DNA of 22,552 bases from Conidiobolus incongruus B7586. Taxonomy: Eukaryota; Entomophthoromycota; Entomophthoromycetes; Entomophthorales; Conidiobolaceae. The stretch lies in contig JNEM01015900.1 of the NCBI GenBank assembly GCA_000697335.1, positions 1 through 22,552 of the forward strand, read 5' to 3'. A program made the position numbers and the translations under genes. Shown here piece after piece: positions 10,791-19,678 of the stretch. Position 1 is the stretch's first letter; each line of letters opens with the position of its first letter. The notes under the pieces are model-generated. The model was not told where the DNA came from. It made no database searches and saw nothing but the letters and a program-made list of their open reading frames with translations.

Positions 10791-12207
10791 GTTTAATATC
10801 ATTCTCTTACAATTTAAAGATAAGCCAATTTAATTCCAAAATATAAATAAATTGATATTAAAATATCAAATATTGTGTTAAATTTAAGATTTAAGTGAAA
10901 ATTTGTGGATATAATTATAAGTTACTGTGGTTTAATTATATGTATTTGAAAGTAATTAGGATTTAATTAATTTGATTTTAAAATTTAATTGCTCTGAATT
11001 TAGTTGAAGAATTATTTGATAAATATTAACATTAGAATACTAGTTAATATGAAAATAATTATGAGGATATCATAATTAAAATAAAATACTGTGTAATTTA
11101 TAGTTAATTGATATCCAGCAATTAGAGGCTTAAAAATTATTACAGATAATTCAATGGAATTATATTTCATTTTACCATTGAGAATTCAAAACGACAATCA
11201 AATGAAAATTTAAAAGGAATTTAAGAAAATTAATAATTTTAAATAATAATATCCAATATTTGAATTATATAAAGGATAGCTTATTTTAATGATATATTGT
11301 TAATCCAATATTATTTATTATTAATGAAATTTGAACAAAATCGGTATACTATTAAAATCATTCTGATTCATATGTTTTTTATATTATCTTCGTTGAATAA
11401 CTTAGTTCAATGATTATTTAATACAGATTGCTATTTTTAGCATAGGTATTACCATATTTATCATAATATCGAGTTATTTTGCGATATAGAGTGAAAATAA
11501 TATTAATTAAAATTAAATGTAATTAATTCTGAACCCAATTTTTGAAACTTGACAGTTATACAATTAAATTTGTGATTGAAACACATTTAACAGCATTCCA
11601 TTTTCATCTGAAATATATTTACAATATATCCAGTAATAGTCTTATTATAAAAATTCAATCTTTATGGATTGCCACAAATGTATAGCTCTTAACCAAATAT
11701 ATTTTAAATATAACTCATAGTTGAAAATAATAGCACTCAATAAGTTTGTAACTGTATTCAAGATTGAATACACTTTAGTTTCGTAGTAAATAATATCTTT
11801 TATAAATATTTTTAAAGTGTTCCAATTATAAATTACAAGTTTTAAATATAAAACATCTGTTAGGGAAAATGAAAAATTGAAAATTTTAATTATAATATAA
11901 TAGGTAACAGTTTATTTTTTACTATGATAAAAATGCTTTGTTAATGACATATCTCAACTTTAAAAAAACTATGGTAATAAAACTTTATTGTATCATTATA
12001 GTTAAACATCAAATAGCATTATAGGAAAGCATTTTACAATTAATAATCAAATTTCCTCATTGAATATTTAGTATATTGGCAAAAATTATAAAAATTTTAA
12101 AATCGAGAGAATTGTATTTCATCCAAAATAATCATAATAATTAAATAAATATTTTAGTTTTGATATCAAATCAAGTTAAATTTTTTTATTTCAATAAATA
12201 TACAATA
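10791..12207. other. AT-rich intergenic spacer
   Basis: Nothing recognisable beyond the Copia fragment to its left and the 3' end of the next 7TM gene to its right. I could not extend the Copia similarity into this stretch. Confidence 0.5.
12185..12190 (-). terminator. Possible polyadenylation signal
   Basis: TTTATT on the plus strand (AATAAA on the gene's strand), 18-23 nt beyond the stop codon of the 12208-13077 gene. The position is plausible, but the word is common in this DNA. Confidence 0.3.
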
Positions 12208-13077
12208 TCAAAAATTAAATAGTTGATTTCTGACTACACTATTCAATAGTACCGTTGTTAATAAATTAGGAACAGTGTTAAAGCTTAATAAAAAATCAGC
12301 TATCAAGTCGAACAAAGGGCTTATAGATTCTTGTGCAAATACAAGATATGAGATAGATACTATTTTTGGAATTATAGTAATCGAATAAGTTATCGCTATA
12401 CTCAATGATTTTGAAATAACGATTCTTGCAGATTTTTCAATAATTGAGTTTTTATCAATTGGAATATTTTCACTGCTGATATAAGTCCCCATTTGGAGTC
12501 CCAATCGGCATAAAAGTGTATAATTCACCATAATGATCATCGCTGCAACAGCTGCAAGTAATAAAATAAACAAGCTCATATATCTTGATGTTTCGTCTTC
12601 AAGTGGATCTATGAAGCAATACCCTAATATCGTAGGTTTCATTTTTTCGACCGCCCCAAAATATATACAGATAGTTAAATCGAGCATTATTAAAGATATA
12701 AACCCCAAATACCATACCCAATCTTTTACAGTAATTTTTAAACGGTATCTCAAAAATCTTATTAACATTAATATTAATATTGCTACTAAACAAATAGCAA
12801 ATAATGATGGTTTTATCACTCCAATTACTTGACAAAATATCACAGATTCTTGATAAACTATCAGAAGAGGATATATTATAATAACAGATCCTGCATACAC
12901 GACATCTAATGTCACTGCGATTTTTGTAAACTGCCACTCTATATTGTTCTTCATCTTCGTCCTTAATATTATAGTTAATATATAAAAATCCAACATGAGA
13001 AGAAGGCAATGAAGCCCAACTTCCATCCATCGTAGATAATGGGCTACAGTCATGACTTCAGTCATAGAGAGGCTCAT
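12208..13077 (-). CDS. Class A-like seven-transmembrane receptor, copy 3
   Basis: A 289-residue seven-helix membrane protein, about 65% identical by eye to the 15668-16540 product and without gaps against it through residue 280. Helices lie at about 17-39, 49-74, 80-108, 119-141, 166-190, 218-246 and 254-279. D30, D58, C82, R107 (in I-R-F), W120, C154 (in LGYCFIDPLED), P237 and N267-P270 are all present. Residues 196-216 of the third intracellular loop are identical to the 3526-4410 protein, although the codons differ at several positions. It ends LFNF, with a very short cytoplasmic tail and no palmitoylation-type cysteine. The start is the first ATG after a TATA box. ATG at codon 5 or 9 is possible but would break the shared length. 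It is a putative receptor with unknown ligand. Frames on the opposite strand over this gene are shadows. Confidence 0.87.
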   Translation of the reverse strand: MSLSMTEVMTVAHYLRWMEVGLHCLLLMLDFYILTIILRTKMKNNIEWQFTKIAVTLDVVYAGSVIIIYPLLIVYQESVIFCQVIGVIKPSLFAICLVAILILMLIRFLRYRLKITVKDWVWYLGFISLIMLDLTICIYFGAVEKMKPTILGYCFIDPLEDETSRYMSLFILLLAAVAAMIIMVNYTLLCRLGLQMGTYISSENIPIDKNSIIEKSARIVISKSLSIAITYSITIIPKIVSISYLVFAQESISPLFDLIADFLLSFNTVPNLLTTVLLNSVVRNQLFNF

Positions 13078-13127
13078 TTTAATTTATTGGAAACAGAAAA
13101 TCTAATCAAAAAATAAGAATTTACACG

Positions 13128-13135
13128 TATTTATA
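13128..13135 (-). promoter_or_regulatory. TATA box of the 12208-13077 gene
   Basis: TATAAATA on the minus strand, with its first base 58 nt upstream of the ATG. This is closer than in the other three copies (78-80 nt). A CCAAT word lies further upstream at 13201-13205. Support comes from the shared arrangement across the family. Confidence 0.5.
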
Positions 13136-13139
13136 TTCA

Positions 13140-15667
13140 CATATTACACACTCGTTTTGTGATTTCCTATGAAATATAGTTTTTGTAATAATTTATGCAT
13201 CCAATTATCTTTCAAAATTAGTGCAATTCTAAATTGGGATAGCTACAAGTTGGTTGTATAATTTATTAGTGGAAATTAAAAAAATAAATACTGATCAAAA
13301 CAGATTTTAATTGAATAAGACATTTAAAAAATTATTAAATTTTAAATATTACTTCATAATTTGGTTCTTTTACTCTTTTTCTCTATTATATTCTATATTA
13401 ATTTAGCTCACTATTATTAATTATTCTCATAATTTAAATTAGTATTGTTATTTGATACCTAACAACGATTTTAATAAAATAAATAGAATTAGCACTTAAC
13501 AAGGGTGAAACATAACTCAAACTTTGATTGAGAAGAGGGATATGATATGGAAGACCAGATTTTTGATTATTATGTAATTTTGATAGCTAGTAAATTAATT
13601 TTAAAAGACTTTGTTAATTTTAATCCTAAATAAATATTAACCAGCTGATTATAATGCCAGAATTTTTTTTCATTAACTGAATCAAAAATAAATTATTAAA
13701 ATTTTATGAGCATAATATTAATTTAGATAAAAAATAATTATTTTTTCAATCCTTATTATTCTATATATTATTACTATTATTCAAAAAAAGTCTGATATTT
13801 TATTTTAATTATTTTTTAAATTATTACCTTTATAAATTTCATTTGAATTGTTTAATTAATATATTTTTAAATATCTACAAGTCTTGAAACAATGTAAAAT
13901 TTTTAAATATTTTAATATGCCTAAATATCTATTTTTAATTAATCCAATCCCACTATATTTTCTTTTGTATTCATTCTTAATTTAGAAAATTAATTTTTTA
14001 GAATATTTAAATATATTTTTAATAATAAGGGTCTAATAAATAATAATAAACTTAAATATTTATATTGTAACAATTTCTTATATATTAGATGTAGAGGTAT
14101 AGTTTGAAAAACTCTATATTTTAAAATAATATTATTTCAAAATTAAATTGATAACTAATAAATTCTTCAAAATTAAAGTTTTCAAATTTTTTTTTCATAA
14201 TTGTTATGAAAATGGTAAAATGAAATACAATTTATTTTTTGCGTATTACATACTTGCTATTGTCAACTTGATCATATTCCATATCTAGAAATTTTCCTAG
14301 TAATTTATAAGATGTTAGATAATATAATAAAAATTCCATCTTATTCGATATTGATTAATATTGATATATTTTTTGCTTTAATTGAATTGGTCAGAATAAA
14401 ATTATGTTTATTGTATGAATATCAATTTGATTAATCTTAGATATTATATATTAAACCCTGAGAGATGTTTTCAATAAATAATTTATAACATCAAATCTTA
14501 GGATATCAAATTCAATAATAATCAATTTTTTAAATAAAAAATTTTAATTTTATTGATTAATTATAAATATTCCTAAGAGAAGTAACTTTTTTATTAATTG
14601 TGGTGCTTAATTAATGTTGTGACACAATAATATTAAAATATAAAATGTTAACAATCTTTGCGGTATTTATTGGAATAGATAAATTCTGTATCAATTAATA
14701 AGTAAACCAAGTTTTCCAATTTTGGATTTGTATATAATTTAATGGAAAGTTTGAGCAAATCAAAAATTTATATTAACCCAATAAAATCATTATGAAATAT
14801 AGCATTTTAAAATTAATACATTTATTTAACAAATTATGAAAGCAGTATTATACTTTATATGTATCAACATTGGTTACTGATTACACATTATTTATCCAAT
14901 TTTATTTATATTTTTATAATATATTAATCTTAGAAAATAGAGTATTAACACTTATATATATAATTACATATAAAGTTTCTGGTTCATTGATAAATTATTT
15001 GAATAGATACGAAATATACTTTTGGTGTATTAAAATGTAAAACTTGTATATTTTACAAATTTTATTATAAAATATTAAATATTTTGAATGAGAATTTAAT
15101 AATCTTTAATAATAGTTCCATATGAGATGTTCAAATTCGATTTTTATAAATATATATACAATATATATGACATATATTACATTTTGATATTATAACTTTC
15201 CCATATTATTAAATTTCTAAAGAATAATATTACATTAAATTATTTTCACTCTGTTTAAAGGTACAGTAGAAAGGGGACTTTAGATGACCATACTTTAATA
15301 ATACACAAAATATAGTATTAATGGTAAAAAATTTAAAGTTTTAAAAATCTATCAGTTATTTAATAAAATTACTTACATAACATTTTTATGATATATCTGT
15401 ATAAAATCTATATGTTTTATATGCCTTTAATTTACTTGATGGATTCTGAAATTATTTCATGATGGGTTAAATATTGTTTTTGACAAAATACATTATACTA
15501 ATGATATAATTTTAAATAAATCTTAAACTTGAATCAATGAAAGCAATCTTTGAAGTAGAATTGATATATGTTAGATATTAATATATCATGATTCTCTTAC
15601 TTCATTGGGTGTTATTATTATTCCATTTTAAATAAACAGGTTATAATATGTATGAAGTTTACATTGG
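13140..15667. other. AT-rich intergenic spacer between the two minus-strand 7TM genes
   Basis: No gene, RNA or element recognised in 2.5 kb. The part next to the 12208-13077 gene holds its promoter. A slightly G+C-richer patch at about 13490-13570 has no readable homology. The rest is AT-rich with many short A/T runs. Confidence 0.5.
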
Positions 15668-16540
15668 TTAATTCATTTTAAATAATTTTTCTCTAATTAC
15701 TTGATTCAAAAGTATAGTCGTAATTAAATTCGGAATTGTATTTAAACATAATAGAAAATCAGCTAGCAAGTCAAATAATGGGCCAAGGGATTTTTGTCGA
15801 AATATAAGGAATGACCCGGAAACAATTTTTGGAAATATAGTAAAAGAATAGCTTATTGCAATGAAAAGGGATTTAGCGACGACTATCCTAGCGGATTTTT
15901 CGACAATAGAATCTTTATCAATGTCAATATCTTCATTGCTTATATATTTCCCCATTTGCAGTCCAAGCCTGCATAATAGAATATAATTTACCATAATAAT
16001 AATGGATCCAATACCTGCGATAAATAAAATGAACATGCTCATATATCTCGACAATGTGTCTTGTAATGGATCGATAAAACAATATCCTAATATAGTTGGT
16101 TTCATTTTCTTCAGAAATGCGAAAGATAAACATATAGCCAAATCCAATAAAATCAAGAATATAAAGATAGAGTACCATATCCAGTTTTTAACAGTTATTT
16201 TTAAACAATATTTAAGGTATCGTATTCCAATCAATATTAATATCGCGAGTATGCATATGGCAAATAAAGAAGGTTTGATGATTCCAGCAATTTGACAGAC
16301 CAAAATTGAGTTAGGGTATGCTGTAAGTAAGGGATAAAAAAGCATAACTGAAGCTCCATAAACGACATCTAATCCCACTGCGATCTTGGTAAACTTCCAT
16401 TCTATCGTATTTATCATCTTTGTGGTTAATATTATAAGGAAAATATAAAAATCACATATTAATAGAATGCAATGTACTCCCACTTCCGTCCACCTTAGAT
16501 ATTTAGCAACGTTCATAGCGTTCGTCAAAGAGGTATTCAT
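15668..16540 (-). CDS. Class A-like seven-transmembrane receptor, copy 4
   Basis: A 290-residue seven-helix membrane protein collinear with its two intact paralogues. It carries D30, D58, C82, R107 (here I-R-Y), W120, C154 in the conserved LGYCFIDPL loop, P237 and N267-P270. The third intracellular loop is more divergent here (KYISNEDIDIDKDSIVEKS), with extra acidic residues. The N-terminus begins M-N-T-S and so contains a glycosylation sequon at residue 2. The tail ends REKLFKMN, about nine residues after the last helix. The start codon is the first ATG 80 nt after a clear TATA box. It is most similar to the 12208-13077 gene, lies on the same strand 2.6 kb away and probably arose by tandem duplication. 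It is a putative receptor with unknown ligand. Confidence 0.87.
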   Translation of the reverse strand: MNTSLTNAMNVAKYLRWTEVGVHCILLICDFYIFLIILTTKMINTIEWKFTKIAVGLDVVYGASVMLFYPLLTAYPNSILVCQIAGIIKPSLFAICILAILILIGIRYLKYCLKITVKNWIWYSIFIFLILLDLAICLSFAFLKKMKPTILGYCFIDPLQDTLSRYMSMFILFIAGIGSIIIMVNYILLCRLGLQMGKYISNEDIDIDKDSIVEKSARIVVAKSLFIAISYSFTIFPKIVSGSFLIFRQKSLGPLFDLLADFLLCLNTIPNLITTILLNQVIREKLFKMN

Positions 16541-16611
16541 AGTAATACTGATGAAATATTATACCAGAATATCTTTCAGTTAAAAATATTATACTCAAAA
16601 TTTACTTTCAA

Positions 16612-16620
16612 CCTTTTATA
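16612..16620 (-). promoter_or_regulatory. TATA box of the 15668-16540 gene
   Basis: TATAAAAGG on the minus strand, the best TATA match in the window, with its first base 80 nt before the ATG. It is followed by ttgaaag, resembling the sequence after the TATA box of the plus-strand gene. Confidence 0.6.
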
Positions 16621-16653
16621 TGTTAATAGTGTAAATCTATATGTCATTTTGAA

Positions 16654-16722
16654 CCAATAAATTGTGATCTTTATCCTCTGTCACCAATTAATAAACTTAA
16701 TTTCTCTATGTATGTGACCAAT
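16654..16722 (-). promoter_or_regulatory. Cluster of three CCAAT words
   Basis: Accaat occurs three times in the same orientation, with CCAAT at 16654-16658, 16684-16688 and 16718-16722, spaced 30 and 34 bases. On the gene's strand these read ATTGG and lie about 34, 64 and 98 bases upstream of the TATA box. CCAAT words are binding sites of the NF-Y/HAP complex in fungi. Their spacing and closeness to the TATA box make a real promoter element plausible. Function is inferred. Confidence 0.4.
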
Positions 16723-16729
16723 AGAATTA

Positions 16730-17600
16730 TGCGAAATTTCTCTTTTACTATATCTAGTGCTTGTATATTTATATTAATTTTTTGGCCTACTTTTTTGATT
16801 CAAAATATATTTGTCGTTTTGAATTCTGAATTGCATTATTTTGATTAAATTATTAAACAAATGTATCATTAAATAAATAATTATCCTTTGGTTTTATATA
16901 TTTCATTATCCTACTTTTTTAACATCAACATAATATATTATGTATCCATTGAGAATAATATAATATTAAAGATTGAAATAAATGAACTTGTTAATTGAAT
17001 GTATTCAAAAAATAATTTATATAACATTTATATGAATTTTATAGTAAATTTAAATTAAAAATACTAATTTTATTATTTTTAATTTTATGAAAAAATCTGT
17101 GCAAACTTATTAATTTGTTTCATGTAGTCTGAGTGTAAAATTTCCTCTTTCAAACCTAAATATATAATAATATTTAGAAAAAAAATGCATGAATTTTTCT
17201 AAAAACGCACATTTTCAATATCATTAAATTTTTAAAAGATTTATAATTCACATTTTGAAACATATATATGTATACAAATTAAAGATGGCATATGTTCATT
17301 TCGATCAATCATTTTAACTGGTTTTCATAATATCAAACATGATATAACAATTGGAGCTTGGAGTAAGGTGAAATGATTTTAAAATGAGTTATTATTTGAT
17401 AAGGGGAGATATTCGATATAAATTTGGAATATATTTTGATTATCGAGTGGGAGGATGAAGTTCTATATAATGTTAGCTAATAGATATGTTTATCTAAAGA
17501 ATTTCTAATTTAAATATTTCAATACATTAATTTAAGGTGTTATAAGATATTATCAAGATAGAAATCAGATAATGGCAAAATTTTAAAATCAAAAATAAAT
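16730..17600. other. Spacer between the last 7TM gene and the repeat block
   Basis: No gene recognised. A G+C-richer patch at about 17280-17480 has purine-rich words and a few short open frames, but no motif I can name. The sharp fall in G, C, CA and TG begins at its right end. Confidence 0.45.
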
Positions 17601-17943
17601 GTATTTTTTAATAAATAATATATATAAATTAAATAAATAAAAAAAAATTAATAGCTTTATATTGATTTTAACTTTTTTACATACTTTTGACAAGCTACTA
17701 ATAAATAAAATAGTTCTATTTATTAAAGCCTGAAATTTTATATTTTTTGAACTAATTGAATTTGCAACAATATTTTTTGTAAGTATATTTTTTAATTATA
17801 TAAAGCATTAATATTCTATAGTTTATTGTCTAGTGTATATATCAAATATTGTTATTTTTTTTATTATATATATATCATTTTTTATAGTTTAAGTATTATA
17901 TACTTTAATATTATTAGGTAAAATAATAAATTTTATTAACTTT

Positions 17944-18321
17944 ATTAAGAAACTAATTTTTTAAATTCTTATATACATATCTTTATAATTTAATTAACTA
18001 TAAATTATATAATTAATTTATATTTTTATAGCTAAATTAATTATATAAAAGATATTGAATAATTTAATAAACTTGTTTTTTTTCCTCTTAATTCTTATTA
18101 TTTCTTATTTTATATATTTTTTTTAAGATTGAAACTATATTCCATAAATATTATAATATATTAATAATATTTAATATTAGTTTTAATATATTAATAACTT
18201 ATTTTAATTTGAAGTTTAATTAAACTTTGTTTATATTTTTATATTATATTCTATATTATATTACCTTTATATTAAATTTTCCTCTATATTATATTAATAA
18301 CCTTTTATTATTATGCTTATA
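17944..18321 (+). repeat. LTR-like repeat, left copy
   Basis: About 380 bases that match the reverse complement of 19292-19678 along their whole length. The clearest runs are around 17985-18010 (tttataatttaattaactataaatta) and 18190-18205 (tattaataacttatt). Both copies begin near tattaa..ctaatt and end near cttata. The length suits a fungal LTR. Because it is inverted relative to the right copy, it probably belongs to a second element of the same family running to the right. Confidence 0.55.
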
Positions 18322-19291
18322 TAATAATAATAATAAAACTATTAAAATTCTACTTAAAAATTAATAATTACTTATGGTAATTTTATTTATTATTATTTTA
18401 AATTTTATCTATAATTTATTTTATATAATTTAATATTATACACTATAATATTATTAAAAAGAATTTTCCTTATATTATTTTAATGATGATAATAGTTTAA
18501 TTACTCAATAAATTTAAAGCTTTAGTTTTTCAAAATTTATTATCCTTAAAGAAATTTATATTAAATAATTTTTGGTTAAGAAAAATATAACTTAAAAAGC
18601 TTAAATCTAACAAACTAATTATTTCATTAATATTAATATATTAAATCACCTCTTTAATGTTTTTAAAGATAAATTAACTATTTATAATAACTTTAAAAAC
18701 TTTTATAAGTTTAAAAAATACTTTATATATATAAAAAATTATCTTAATTTAATTCTTGATAAAGATTGAAAAAATATCCTTAAATTAATTATTTTTTTAA
18801 AAAAAATTTACTTACACTTAATAGTTAACTTATTAAAAACTTAATTTTAAAAAATCTCCAGAGGTATATTTAATTATAAAAATATAAATTTTAAAATAAT
18901 TAATAAAAGCCTTTAAAAAAAGATATTACTTAAAAAATTAAATTTGATTAACAAGAGAAAGGTTTCTTTAACTTAAATAAAAATTTTTTATAAATGTAAT
19001 TAGTTAAAAAATTTAATAATATATATTTTAATATATTAAATATCAATAAAAAAGAGTAAATCTATAAGCTAATATAATGTTTTAATCTTCAAGTAAAGTT
19101 TTAATTAATTAATAGGGAATATTTTAATAATATATTTTTTCAAATATTTATAATATAACAAATATAATTAATAATATCTTTTATTCTATAATTAAATCTT
19201 TTTATTTAAAGAGTTAATTTTTTAAAATTTTCTTTAATTTACTTAAATCTCATATAATGAATATTTTTATTTTAAAGTTTTATAAGAGAAT
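18322..19291. mobile_element. Unassigned fossil DNA between the two LTR-like repeats
   Basis: Hypermutated DNA of about 1 kb. If the left repeat is a 5' LTR, this would be the leader and start of the gag region of that element, cut short where the other element lies. No gag motif could be recognised, so the assignment rests on position. It is heavily broken, with too many breaks to count. Confidence 0.3.
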
Positions 19292-19678
19292 TATAAGTTT
19301 ATTAGTAAAAAGTAATTGATATAATATAGAAGAAAATTTAATATAAAAATAATTTAGCATAGAATATAATAATATAATATAAAATAATAAATAAATTTAA
19401 ATTAAGCTTTAGATTATAATAAGTTATTAATATATTAAGATTTATATTAAGTAATGTTAATATACTATAATATTAATAGAATATATTTTTAATATTAAAA
19501 ATAATATAAAATTAAAAAATAATAAGATTTGAAAAAAAGGTAAAATTTTATTTATTAGATAATTTAATATTATTTATATAATTAACTTAACTATAAAAGT
19601 ATAAATTAATAAAATAATTTATAGTTAATTAAATTATAAAGAAGTATATATAAGAATTTATATAATTAGCCTTTTAAT
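19292..19678 (-). repeat. LTR-like repeat, right copy
   Basis: The inverted partner of 17944-18321, about 387 bases. It lies where the 3' LTR of the minus-strand Gypsy fossil is expected, beyond the integrase remnant. Boundaries are approximate because both copies are heavily mutated. Confidence 0.55.

Noticed and set aside
12533-12832. 99-codon plus-strand frame, and the 143-codon minus-strand frame at 12599-13030
   Set aside because: Both lie inside the 12208-13077 receptor gene in other frames. The similar frame pair at 15933-16295 over the paralogue shows that they are shadows of the conserved gene.
13548-13562. 15-base exact match (tggaagaccagattt) to the first 7TM gene at 4001-4015
   Set aside because: The flanks do not align at all. 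A single 15-base match is expected by chance among all pairs in a window this size with biased composition.
17820-17890. Replication origin or AT-rich matrix attachment site
   Set aside because: Suggested only by extreme AT content, which applies to the whole window. No defining motif could be supported.
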